From the NCBI GenBank assembly GCA_963575745.1, contig CAUYUJ010014599.1, positions 301,850-365,849 of the forward strand: DNA of 64,000 bases, written 5' to 3'. The notes below the pieces were generated by a model that was given only the letters and a program-made list of their open reading frames with translations, searched no databases and was not told the origin of the DNA. This document shows positions 49,741 through 59,494 of the stretch, piece by piece (the stretch's first letter is position 1; each line of letters opens with the position of its first letter). This DNA comes from Prorocentrum cordatum (Eukaryota > Sar > Dinophyceae > Prorocentrales > Prorocentraceae). Both the position numbers and the translations under genes were made by a program.

Positions 49741-50058
49741 CTTTCCCTCCTCCTTTCCTGCCTCTTCCCTCATCCTCCTCATCCTCCTCCTCCTCCTCGT
49801 GCCGCGTTCCTCCTCCTCCACCTCCTCCTCCACCTCCTCCCCCTCCTCCTCCTCCTCCTCCTCCTCCTCCTCCTCCTCCTCCTCCTCCTCCTCCTCCTCC
49901 TCCTCCTCCTCCTCCTCCTCCTCCTCTCCTCTTCCCCTCCTCCTCCTTCTCTCATGTTCCTCCTCCTCCGTTTCTCCGTTTCCTCCTCCTCCACCTCCGT
50001 TTTCCTCCTCCTCCGTTTCCTCCTCCTCTCCTCCTCCTCCTCCTCCTCCTCCTCCTCC
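49741..50058 (+). repeat. CCT microsatellite, long
   Basis: TCC units with CCGTTTCC and CATGTTCC breaks. Confidence 0.92.
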
Positions 50059-50059
50059 C

Positions 50060-50400
50060 CCCAAGATGGTCCCAGGAGGTCGAGCATGGCTCGAGATGGC
50101 CTCCGACAGACCTCCACGAGGCCTCAAGACAGCCTCTAGATGGCCCAAGATAGCTGAGCATGGCTCGAGGGGGCCTTGGGTTCTGAGAAGGCCTGCTGCT
50201 CCTCTCCTCCTCTTCCCCCCTCCTCCTCCCCCTCCTCCTCCCCCTCCTCCTCCTCCTCCTCCTCCTCCTCCTCCTCCTCCTCCTCCTCCTCCTGCTCCTC
50301 CCCCCAAGATGGTCACAGGAGGTCGAGCATGGCTCAAGATAGCCTCCAACAGCCTCTAGCCGAGCATGGCTCAAGATAACCTCCAAAATGCATTAACAAA
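50060..50400 (-). repeat. Minisatellite-like tract with GAGCATGGCTC words, split by a CCT array
   Basis: CCCCAAGATGGTCnCAGGAG and GAGCATGGCTCnAGATAGCC occur on both sides of the CCT array at 50197-50300, as a duplicated segment of about 100 bp. Confidence 0.7.
50197..50300 (+). repeat. CCT microsatellite
   Basis: TCCTCCTCCTCCTCC flanked by two copies of the GAGCATGGCTC tract. Confidence 0.9.
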
Positions 50401-50548
50401 GCCTCCGATCGTTTGTGGATGGGCTGGTGGGGATACGCGAAACGTCCAGGTCCAGAATTCAGGTGAAGATAAATCGAGAATCTCTGTGATCGGACGGCTC
50501 TGGAGGATGTCTCGGGCGCCGCGGCCTTCTGCGTTCGGGAACGCTCTG

Positions 50549-50712
50549 CCCAGACCCCCGACGTCGTGATGTTTCTGCATCGTCGACCCCAGAGGTCTGG
50601 ACCCCTTGCCCGGGACCGGTTTTTCATCCCTTCTTTGACGGTCCCGAGGCCAGGAAAGGGCCCCCGGAGGCCGAAAATAGCAGCAGCATCAAATCACAAC
50701 GCGAGCGGGTAT
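50549..50712 (+). mobile_element. TIR-B element
   Basis: CCCAGACCCCCGACGTCGTG, TTTTTCATCCCTTCTTTGAC and GGAGGCCGAAAATAGCAGC are in order. The right end is diverged. Confidence 0.75.
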
Positions 50713-50914
50713 GGGTGAGAGCGTTCAGGAACGCTCTGGAACGGATGTATCCTCGTCCTATAGCTGGGGAGCCCACAAAGACGCGTGCGTCCACGAACAC
50801 GGCCCCCCCCCCAGTTCGCGAGACCAGCCGCGTGATACGAACGTTCGCGCACTGGGCACTCTCGAGACCGACATGGATTCATGTACACGTGCGTCCTTCT
50901 GTCGCTCCTCACTA

Positions 50915-51136
50915 GTGAGCGTTTTCTTATTCGGCGTTTCGGACATGGGGCGGAAGGGGGGGGAGGGGGGGGGTCTGGCTCTGGACCTCTGCTTAGTGCG
51001 ACTGTTTGCAACAGTGCGCCCGATGGGGGAGACCCCATCTGTTGGAAACAGGCGCCTGAAACAGATCCACTCCATGGGGGGGGAGAGGGGGGAGGTGCGA
51101 AGGCCCGCGCCCATCGGCAAAACGATAAATAAGAAA
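50915..51136 (+). mobile_element. Rep-L element (joined to TIR-B)
   Basis: GTGAGCGTTTTCTTATTCGG, TCTGGCTCTGGACCTCTGCT-TAGTGCGACTGTTTGCA and ACAGATCCACTCCATGGGG. Confidence 0.8.
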
Positions 51137-51297
51137 CCGGCCCCCCGATGTCTCGACCTATTCCCCGGGACTGGTTTTTCATCCCGAGTCGGTTTTCGTT
51201 CACGGTCCCGAGGCCCGGTCAGGGCCCTCAGGGGCCGAAACTCGTGGAACACAAAACCGTCGTGATGCTTTCTCGCTGCTCGATGGGGCCTGGGTGA
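51137..51297 (+). mobile_element. TIR-B part of a Rep-L/TIR-B composite
   Basis: CCCCCCGATGTCTCGACCTA, CATCCCGAGTCGGTTTTCGT and CTGCTCGATGGGGCCTGGG. It lacks the usual left end because Rep-L occupies that side, exactly as at 61612-61978. Confidence 0.75.
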
Positions 51298-51414
51298 CCC
51301 GCCCCGTCCGAAGCCTGCCTGCTGCCGGCGGGGGCGCCAGGCCTCCCGCACGCAGCCCACCCCCGCCGTCGCGAGCGGCCCCGCGCGGCCCCCGTGGCGC
51401 CCGCGCTCGGCCCG

Positions 51415-51465
51415 TCCCCAGACCCCCTCGAGCAACGAAGAGATCACGACGGGAGGTTGTTTCGA
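51415..51465 (-). mobile_element. TIR-B end fragment
   Basis: CCCAGACCCCCTCGAGCAAC and ATCACGACGGGAGGTTGTTT duplicate the terminus at 51533-51583. Confidence 0.65.
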
Positions 51466-51532
51466 TCATGTGTCCCTGACACCCGACGATATGATTGTTT
51501 CAATTCAGGCCGCCTCGGATGACTTCCTTCGG
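51466..51532 (+). repeat. 67-bp segment shared with 53932-53998
   Basis: GTGTCCCTGACACCCGACGA, TATGATTGTTTCAATTCAGG and CCGCCTCGGATGACTTCCTT recur without visible change beside a TIR-B element at 53.9 kb. This marks a recent segmental duplication. Confidence 0.85.
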
Positions 51533-51720
51533 GACCCCAGACCCCCTCGAGCAACGAAGAAACCACGACGGGAGGTTGTTCGTCATTTTCGGCCCCCGGG
51601 AGCCCTTGCCGGGCCTCGGGGCCGTCAAGAAACGGCTCAGGGTGGAAGGCCGGTCCCGGGGAAGGGGTCGAAACCTCTGGGTGTCGACGTCATGAAAAGA
51701 TCATGACGGCGGCGGGCTAG
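51533..51720 (-). mobile_element. TIR-B element
   Basis: CCCAGACCCCCTCGAGCAAC through CGGGCCTCGGGGCCGTCAAG to GTCGACGTCATGAAAAGATC. It is paralogous to 53993-54186, including its left flank. Confidence 0.8.
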
Positions 51721-52046
51721 GTAACGGGCGACGAGCGGTATAAAATAAACTGTTTCGCAGTCGGGGGCGCCTGTCCCAGGGCGGCTGGAAAGTTTGCACC
51801 CCTTTCCGGTGGCAGCGTAGGGATATAAAGTTTCCAGCCGTCCATGGGCAGGCGCCCCTGCGACGAAAAAGTGTATATGATCCCTTTCTTCGCACGCTAT
51901 ACGCCAGAGGCTCCCTGCGATCCCGGCGTCTCCACTCTTTCGAGCCAGGCGTTCCCGCCAGGCCTGTGGAGCCCCGAGACCCTCGCGGCTCGATGCGGCC
52001 CGAAAAAAGCGAGAAGGATGGGGTCTACTCCATATCCCTTAACCCC

Positions 52047-52225
52047 GGGTCCTGTTTTTTAAGGCGCCTTTCTTTGTACCTGGGGGGGGTCCAGGTAACT
52101 AGGGCGCTTTCTTTGGATTGGAGCTCGGGGGGTCCGGTTTATTCAGGCGCCCCGTCGAAGAGGGGGAGGCCGGAATGTCAGGTCGCACTTGGAGGGGGGT
52201 CCGGTTTCGTAGGGAGGGGGGGTCG
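52047..52225. repeat. Inverted repeat, left arm (partner 53618-53800)
   Basis: CCCGGGTCCTGTTTTTTAAG-GCGCCTT, TTTCTTTGGATTGGAGCT and CCCCGTCGAAGAGGGGGAGG appear reverse-complemented and in mirrored order 1.4 kb away. Confidence 0.8.
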
Positions 52226-52378
52226 ATTGACTCATAAGGGATTTGGAGCATGGGGCTCGGGCTGCGATCTTTAAGCGGTGTCTCAAGTGCTCAGGCCGTC
52301 GGATCTCAGGGATACCCCGCGCGGAAGCCAGAACTCCAGCGCCAGCCCGTCGTCGGTTCGCCGCCCCCCCCCCCCTCC

Positions 52379-52491
52379 CCTTCCTCCTCCTCCTCCTCCT
52401 CGTCCTCCTCCTCCTCCTCCTCCTCCTCGTCCTCCTCTTCGTCCTCCTCCTCCTCCTCCTCCTCCTCCTCCTCCTCCTCCTCCTCCTCCCG
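52379..52491 (+). repeat. CCT microsatellite
   Basis: TCCTCCTCCTCCTCC with CGTCCTCC variants. Confidence 0.9.
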
Positions 52492-52659
52492 AGCTCCCGT
52501 GCTGGTTCTCGTGCTGCGCCGCTCTTCTCGAGCAGCCCACCTGGGGCCCGGGAGCGGCCCTCCAGAAGAAGCGCAGCACGCCCACCGAAGACCGAACGGT
52601 GTACAGCCGCCACCTCGGAGCTCCCGGGGGGCCTCGCCCAGATCTGAGGGCTCACAGCC

Positions 52660-52850
52660 CAGACCCCCCTCGAGCAACGAAAATATCACGGCGGGAGGTT
52701 TTCGCAAGTTTCGGCCCCTGGGTGCCCTTGGCGGGCATCGGGACCGTCAAAAAACGGCTCGGAACGAGAAACCGGTCCTGGGGAATAGGTTCAGACCTCG
52801 GGTGGTCGACGTAATACAAAAATCATGACGTCGGGGGTCTGGGTCCCCAG
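52660..52850 (-). mobile_element. TIR-B element, left of a head-to-head pair
   Basis: CCCAGACCCCCCTCGAGCAA to AATCATGACGTCGGGGGTCT-GGG. It is followed at once by a second copy in opposite orientation. Confidence 0.85.
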
Positions 52851-53035
52851 ACCCCCGACGTCATGACTTTTGTCAGGGCGTCGACCCCCCGAGGTCTGAA
52901 CCTGTTCCCCGGGACCGATTTCTCATCCCGAGTAGTTTTTTATGACAGTCCCTCGAGGGGCCGGCAAAGCGGCGGAAAACCTGCCGCCGTGGATTTTTGT
53001 TCACTATGCTCGAGGGGGGGCCTGGGCCCCCAGCA
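52851..53035 (+). mobile_element. TIR-B element, right of a head-to-head pair
   Basis: CCCAGACCCCCGACGTCATG through TTTCTCATCCCGAGTAGTTT to ATGCTCGAGGGGGGGCCTGG. The junction CTGGGTCCCCAG joins the two copies. Confidence 0.8.
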
Positions 53036-53090
53036 CCCCACGTCTTGATTTGTCATGCATGTTTGGTTCCATGCGGGATCCCTGGAGGCC

Positions 53091-53315
53091 TTGAGCAGGG
53101 ACTGACCGTCCAGGCATTCCTGTGGGCCTACCACGAAATGTTCTTAGAACCCAGACATGTTCTAAGAAGAGGCACAGTGTTCTTAGAACACAAGCCCGAC
53201 GTGTTAAGACAAGACAGTCCCAGCCAGAAATGTTCTAGGAACAACCACCACAAGGTTCTTAGATCAGTGTTTGGTAGGCCTAGAGGCACGCCGGGACGCT
53301 TCGCCACTGCTTGAT
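53091..53315 (+). mobile_element. Rep-E element
   Basis: TTGAGCAGGGACTGACCGTC to CGGGACGCTTCGCCACTGCT-TGA. A TIR-B-like remnant follows at 53325-53410. Confidence 0.78.
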
Positions 53316-53617
53316 GGAGGCCCCGACCCGTTCCCGAGGGCCGGCTTTCCCCTCCCGGGCGGCTTCTGCGCGGTCGCGGGGCCCGGCGAGGGCGCCTGCA
53401 GAGGCCGAGAGCTCGGCCAAGAGAACTTAGTTTCGTTGGCTGCCCCGACACGCGCAGCACGCAACACGCAGCGTGTTGCCACGGAGCTCAGCACGAACTC
53501 GGCCCAAAGAACTCAACTGGCTGCCCCGATACGCAGCACCCAGCACGCAGCGTGCTGGCACGGAGCTCAAGACGTAGACTGAGAACGTGGGTCTGGCGCG
53601 ATACCCCAAGTCCCATA

Positions 53618-53800
53618 TTCATCGACCCCCCCTAAAAAACCACCCCCCCCTCCAAAAGCGACCTCATATTCTGGCCCCCCTCGTCGAGGGGTCGCCTTCA
53701 TAAACCGGACCCCATAAGCTCCAATCCAAAGAAAGCGCCCTCATAAACTGGACCCCCCCAGTTACAAATAAGGCGCCTTAAAAAACCGGACCCGGGGGGG
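53618..53800. repeat. Inverted repeat, right arm (partner 52047-52225)
   Basis: TCGTCGAGGGGTCGCCTTCA, AGCTCCAATCCAAAGAAAGC and AAGGCGCCTTAAAAAACCGG mirror the left arm. Confidence 0.8.
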
Positions 53801-53931
53801 CGATTTGGAGCACACTCGCCAGAACGTGGGCCAACACGTTGACAACAATACGCAGCGTAGTGACACGGACGTCTTGAACACGGGACGTATCGCGTTTCAA
53901 GACGGGCATATCGAGGCAACTGAGTAAAATG

Positions 53932-53998
53932 ATCATGTGTCCCTGACACCCGACGATATGATTGTTTCAATTCAGGCCGCCTCGGATGACTTCCTTCG
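53932..53998 (+). repeat. 67-bp segment shared with 51466-51532
   Basis: Second copy of the flank described at 51466. It again lies immediately before a TIR-B terminus. Confidence 0.85.
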
Positions 53999-54186
53999 GG
54001 ACCCCAAACCCCTTCGAGTAATGAAAAAATCACGACGGGAGGTTTTTCATAATTTTCGGCCTCTGGGGGCCCTTGCCGGGCCTCGGGACCGTCAAGAAAC
54101 AGCTCAGGATGAAAGGCCGGTCCCAGGGAAGGGGTCGAAACCTCCGGGGGTCGACGTCATGAAAAAATCATGGCGTCGGGGGTCTA
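53993..54186 (-). mobile_element. TIR-B element
   Basis: CCCCAAACCCCTTCGAGTAA through GGGCCTCGGGACCGTCAAGA to ATGAAAAAATCATGGCGTCG. It was duplicated together with its left flank. Confidence 0.8.
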
Positions 54187-54565
54187 GGTCAGGGGCAAGC
54201 TTGCTTCCGGAATCCAGTTTGGATGCTCCTGAGGCCCCGCAAACGGCCCCCGAGGGCCGAAATGTAGGAGAAAGCGCCGGCTGGAAAAAACATGTGACCG
54301 CGTCCATGATGTAGCGCTGCCGACTTGCGGCGGTCACGCAACCGTGTCGGCGGGCATGTTATGTGACCCCTCTCGGGAGCCCTCGGGGGGAGCCGTCGGG
54401 AGCCCCACATGGCTGGTGCAACCCCTTGCTGGCCCCGTGACCCGACGGGGCCCCGTGAATCCGCGCTGGCCAGGACCGCCTCTCCTATGCAGAGCCTTCG
54501 TGACGCGAACACGATGGGCGGCGCCACATCGACGGAGATCTGAGCACATCTGCGCTGCGATCGGT

Positions 54566-54613
54566 CCAGGAAGAAGAAGAAGAAGAAAAAGAAGAAGAAG
54601 AAAAAGAAGAAGA
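54566..54613 (+). repeat. AAG microsatellite
   Basis: GAAGAAGAAGAAGAAAAAGA directly before the TIR-F element. Confidence 0.9.
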
Positions 54614-54793
54614 AACAACAACGGCATAAACATGAGCTTGTGGCGCTCCGCGCGGATTTCTTGGATCTGCACCTGCACCGGACCCCCCTCCCTGGCGCGC
54701 GGAGCGCGCCAGGGGCGGCGCCGGAGGCGCCGCCAAAGGGGTCCCAGCGCGGATCCAAGAAATCCGCGCGGAGCGCCGAAAGTTTAAATTTAC
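54614..54793. mobile_element. TIR-F snap-back element
   Basis: TGGCGCTCCGCGCGGATTTC and GAAATCCGCGCGGAGCGCC are perfect arms around GGCGGCGCCGGAGGCGCCGC. An AAG tract and CAACAACGGCATAAACAT precede it, as at 48.1 kb. Confidence 0.85.
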
Positions 54794-54814
54794 TGGCGTT
54801 TTGTCCATTTGAGA

Positions 54815-54975
54815 TCTTCGACCCTCAGAGGTCTGGACCCCTTCCCGGGGACAAAGATTTTCATCCCGAGTCGTTTTATGACAGCCCCGAGGCCCGGTAG
54901 AAGGGCCCCAAGAGGCCGAAACTTGGAAAAAACGCTCGCCGTGATGTCTTCCTTACTCGAAGGAGCCTGGGCGCG
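54815..54975 (+). mobile_element. TIR-B element, left end missing
   Basis: TCAGAGGTCTGGACCCCTTC, CATCCCGAGTCGTTTTATGA and TTACTCGAAGGAGCCTGGG. Confidence 0.7.
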
Positions 54976-55163
54976 CGCGGAGCAGCGCCCGCTGGCAGAG
55001 GCGCCCGGGGCCCAGGCGCGCAACCTCCGCCGCCCCGCCGGGCTCGATGCCGGTGAGCGTCGCGCAGGCCCATAGCCGCCGTGCCGCCGCCGCGGCGGCG
55101 GCGGCTGGGCGGACAGCCGAGGGGCCCCACAGGGCGCAGTGGATTGGTACCATACCATGCAGG

Positions 55164-55470
55164 GCCCTCCTCCTCCTCCTGCTCCTCCTCCTCCTCCTGC
55201 TCCTCCTCCTCCTCCTCCTGCTGCTCCTCCTCCTCCTCCTCCTCCTCCTCCTCCTCCTCCTACTCCCTCCTCCCTCCTCTCTCCTCCCTCCTCCCTCCTC
55301 CGACCTCTCCTTCCTTCTCCTCCACCACCTCCTCCTCCTTCTCCTCCACCACCTCCTCCACCACCTCCTCCTCCTCCTCCTCCTCCTCCTCCTCCTCCTC
55401 CTCCTCCTCCTCCTCCTCCTCCTCCTCCTCCTCCTCCTCATCCTCCGTCCTCCGTCCTCCTTCCTCCTTC
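55164..55470 (+). repeat. CCT microsatellite, long
   Basis: TCC units with CTGCTCC, CACCACCTCC and TCCCTCCTCC variants. Confidence 0.92.
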
Positions 55471-55705
55471 CTCCTTCTTCCTTCCGGACCAGAAAACCGA
55501 CGACACCACCCCACATGCGGCCCCAGGGTGCTTAGCGTAATTATACCAGCTGGCGTTGGCTTTTGCGTGGTACACGCTGGGGCGGCCGATGGGCTGTAGC
55601 GCAAAATGAAGGCCGTAGGTGGGGTGGTGTCGTTTGTTTGCTGGTCGGCCTTCCCCTTTGATCCTCCTCCTCCGTGGCACTATTACGATGGATCGTTTCC
55701 CGGTG

Positions 55706-55805
55706 GAGATCCTTGGCGCGCGGAGCGCGCCAAAGGAGCGGCGCCACAGGCGTCGTCAGAGGGCCCCAGCGCGAATCTGGCAGAGATCCGTGCGGAATTG
55801 CGAGA
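55706..55805. mobile_element. TIR-F snap-back element, degenerate
   Basis: GATCCTTGGCGCGCGGAGCG, GGAGCGGCGCCACAGGCG and GAGATCCGTGCGGAATTGCG fit the right part. The left arm is eroded. Confidence 0.55.
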
Positions 55806-56004
55806 ATATGCACTCATCGGTCGGAAGAAATAGGTGGAACCATGAAGTAGGAAGGCGTTGGAAGTACATTGGTTTCCGCCCGCCCTTGAAGAGGAGGGAA
55901 GAGGGAAAACCACTCGAGTCTTGAAGCAGGAAGGCGGCCAAAGTAGATTAAGAACTGGGAATCCAAAAGTGCCTACTTCCAACGACCGATTGGTACTCCC
56001 CGCG

Positions 56005-56187
56005 ACGTCATTCTTTTTTGTTTTAAAAGACGTCGACCCCAAGAGGTCTCGACTTATTCCCTGGGACCGGCTTGTCGTCCCGAGCTGTTTGTTGACGGCC
56101 CCGAGGCCCGGGAAGGAACCCCAGAGGCCGAAGATGGCGAAAAACCTCCCGTCAGGATCTTGTCATTACTCGAGGGGGTCTGGGTCC
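56005..56187 (+). mobile_element. TIR-B element
   Basis: GACGTCATTC...AAGACGTCGACCCCAAGAG snap-back at the left, CGTCCCGAGCTGTTTGTTGA inside and TACTCGAGGGGGTCTGGG at the right. Confidence 0.78.
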
Positions 56188-56301
56188 TCCTCCTCCTCCT
56201 CCTCCTCCTCCTCCTCCTCCTCCTCCCTTCTCCTCCTCCTCCTCCTCATCTTCCTCCTCCTCCTCCTCCTCCTCCTCCTCCTCCTCCTCCTCCTCCTCCC
56301 C
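56185..56301 (+). repeat. CCT microsatellite
   Basis: TCC units immediately after the right end of a TIR-B element. Confidence 0.9.
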
Positions 56302-56439
56302 ATGCCGATGGCTACCGCAACCCTTGGGGCGGAGGTTGTGCAGGACGCATGGGGCGCCGGTAAGGGTGTGCAATCCGCGCGCACCCGACGAGCACCTGCA
56401 CAACCGCCCCAAGAGTCAGGGAGCCTGGGCGACACCAGC

Positions 56440-59100
56440 AAAGTCGATCGAGGCATTCGCCTCCAGGACACAATCTGGCGAAGAGGCCCGCGGTCCTGAG
56501 TGCTTGTCGCCCCGTAGCGCCTGCGTCACCGTAGGACACATCCTGGCGGCAGTGCCAGCGGCCCCGAGCGCATGTCGTTCCGCAGCGCCTCATGTTACTT
56601 CACACGCGGGCGCAAGAGGTAGATATCTCCAGGACGCAGTCTGGCGGCAAGGCCAGCGGTCCTGTAATCGTTTGAAGCGTTTGCTTCCAGGACACGGTCT
56701 GGCGGCAAGGCCAGCGGTCTTGAGCGCACGTCGTTCCGCACTGCCTGTATCCCCACACGCCTGCAAAAGAGGCAGGCACCTCCAGGACACAGTCTGGCGG
56801 CAAGGCCAGCCAGTTACGAGCTTGTGCGTTCCGTGCGCCTTCATGACCTTGACCCTCCCTCATGGCCAAACCCCAGCACTCCAGCACTCCCATGATATCC
56901 TGCATACCCAGTACCGGGTTCACCATGGCACGGCCTCAATGTACCCCACACGCCTGCAGAAGAGGTAGATACCTCCAGGACACAGTCTGGCGGCAAGGCC
57001 AGCGGTCCTGGGTGCTTGTCGCCCCGTAGCGCCTGCGTCACCATGGCACGGCCTCGCTGTATTCCACAAGCGGTCCTGTAGTCGATTGAGGCATCCGCCT
57101 CCAGGACACAGTCTGGCGGCAAGGCCAGCGGTCCTGACTGCTTGTCGCCCCGTAGCGCCTGCGCCACCGTGGCGCGGCCACGCTGTATTCCACACGCCTG
57201 CGAAACAGGTGGATAAATACCTCCAGGACGTCGTATGGCGGCAAGGCCAGCGGTCCTGTAGTCGACTGAGGCATCCGCTTCTCGGACACAGCCTGGCTGA
57301 GTGCATGTCAGTCTGTAGCGCCTGCATCACCATGGCACGCCTTCGCTATACCCCAAAAGCCTGCGCAAAAGGTAGATACCTCCAGGACATGTGCTGGCGG
57401 CAAGGCCAGCGGTCCTGCAGTCGATCGAGGCATCCGCCTCCAGGACAAAGTCTGGCGGCAAGGCCAGCCGTTCTGAGTGTATGTCGTTCCGTACCGCCTG
57501 TGTCCCCATGGCACGGCCACGCTGCACCCCACACGCCGGCAAAAGAGGCAGGCACCTCCAGGACACAGTATGGCGGCAAGGCCAACCATCCACGAACCCG
57601 TGCGCTACATGCCCCTTTTCGCTCGCATGGTGCCGTGTGCCACAGCCCCTTAGTGTGCCTGGTCGCTCTCATGTTAAAAATGTTTACCACTCCCATCGTT
57701 CAGGCACCTGCTGTAGACCTCGCCTTCCGCGTGTCCCCCAACCCGTGGCGTCTGCCGCCCCCTCCCCCTCCCCGTTTGTCCTTCTCCACTCCCTCTCCCT
57801 CGCGCCGGCCCCCCCTCCCCCGTCCCCGTCCCCCTCCCCCTACGCTCAGTCATTCGCCCACGAGTGCAGCGGGTCTGCCCTCTGCCATATAGGACAGGTG
57901 CCCCTTCTGATGGTCTGTCGCCCACCCGCCTCCTTCGACCTTGACCCCCTCACGGACATGCCCCAGCACTCCCATGCTAGTATCCTGCACATCCAGTTCC
58001 TGGTTCATCATGGCACGGCCTCGCTGTACCCCACACGCCTGCGAAAGAGGCATATACCTTCAGGACACAATCTGGCGGCAAGGCCAGCGGTCCCCTAGTC
58101 GAACGAGGCAACTGCCTCCAGGGCACAAGCGGGCAGCAATGCCGGCGGTCCTGTGTGCATGTCGTGCCCTATTGCCTGCGTCACCATGGCACGGCCTCGA
58201 TGTACCCCACACGCCTGCGAAAGACTTAGATACCTCCAGGACACAGTCTGGCGGCAAGCCCACTGGCCCTGTAGCCGATCGAAGCATCCGCCTCCAGGAC
58301 GCAGTCTGGCGGCAAGGCCGGCGGTCCTGAGTGTATGTCGTACCGTAGCGCCTGTCTCACCATGGCACGGCCTCGCTGCATTCCACGCGATTGCGAAAGA
58401 GGTAGATACTTCCAGGACGCAGTCTGGCGGCAAGGCCAGCGGTCCTGTAGTCGATTGAAGCATCCACCTCCAGGACACAGTCTGGCGGCAAGGCCAGCGG
58501 TCCTGAGTGCATGTCGATCCATAGCGCTTGCGTCACCAAGGCACGCCTTCGCTATACCCCAGAAGCATGCACAAGAGGTATATGCCTCCAGGACACATTC
58601 CGGCGGCCAGGCCAGCGGTCCTGTAGTCGATCGAGGCATCCGCCTCCAGGACACAGTCTGGCGGCAAGGCCCGCGGTCCTGAGTGTCTGTCGCTCCGTAC
58701 CGCTAATGTCACCATGGTGCAGTCCCGCTGTACCCCGCAGGCCTGCGCAAGAGGTTGATACATCCAGGACGCAGTCTGGCGGCAAGGCCCGCGGTCCTGA
58801 GTGTCTGTCGCTCCGTACCGCTAATGTCACCGTGGTGCAGTCCCGCCGCACCCCGCAGGCCTGCGCAGGAGGTTGATACCTCCAGGACACTGTCTGGCGG
58901 CAAGGCCAGCGGTAGTGTGGTCGACCGAGGCCTTCGCCTCCGGGACACCAGTGTGGCCACGCCAGCGGCCCCGAGCGCATGCCGTTCCGAACCGCCTGTT
59001 CCACCATGGCGCGGCCTCGCGACACCCCACACACCTGCGAAAGGGGCAGGCACCTCCAGGACACAGTTTGGCGGCAAGGCCAGCCATTTGCGAGGCCCCG
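56440..59100 (+). repeat. Tandem array of a 36-bp hairpin motif (about 24 copies)
   Basis: The motif CAGGACACAGTCTGGC-GGCAAG-GCCAGCGGTCCTG recurs at spacings alternating near 59 and 117 bp (for example 58237, 58296, 58410, 58469, 58588, 58646, 58764, 58881), a higher-order unit of about 176 bp. CAGGAC/GTCCTG and CTGGC/GCCAG are conserved as nested arms. Linkers carry TCGATCGAGGCATCCGCCTC or CACCATGGCACGGCCTCGCT-GTACCCCACACGCCTGC. Diverged spacers at 56815-56935, 57575-58010 and 59080-59290 are related to each other. Confidence 0.9.
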
Positions 59101-59324
59101 AGCTACTTTCGCGTACCCGCTCGCCTTTTGCCACGGGTCGCGCCCGCTCGTGTGCTTGGCCGCTCCCGTGGTGAACCTGTCTGTTGCTCCCACCGGTCCG
59201 ACATTTGCAGCGGGCCTCGCCTTCCACGCAGTCCCCACCCCATGGCGTCCACCGCCCCCTCCCCCTCCCCCTCTTCCTCGCGCCCGCCTCCCCCCATTCC
59301 TTCCCCGGTTTCCCCGGTCTCCTC

Positions 59325-59490
59325 CCTCCTCCTCCTCCTCCTCCTCCTCCCCCTCCTCCTCCTCCTCCTCCTCCTCCTCCTTTTCCTCCTCCTCCTCCTC
59401 CTCCTCCCCCTCCTCCTCCTCCTCCTCCTCCTCCTCCTTCTCCTCCTCCTCCTCCTCCTCCTCCTCCTCCTCCTCCTCCTCCTTCCCCTC
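59325..59490 (+). repeat. CCT microsatellite
   Basis: TCC units with CCCCTCC and TTTTCC variants, following the hairpin array. Confidence 0.92.
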
Positions 59491-59494
59491 CTTC

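Noticed and set aside
50320-50385. TGGCTCAAG, resembling the 3' part of the spliced leader
   Set aside because: Only 9 nt match, and the word belongs to a local GAGCATGGCTC minisatellite. No coding sequence follows.
52047-53800. Long terminal repeats of an LTR retrotransposon
   Set aside because: The arms are inverted, not direct, and the interior holds only TIR-B, Rep-E and a CCT array.
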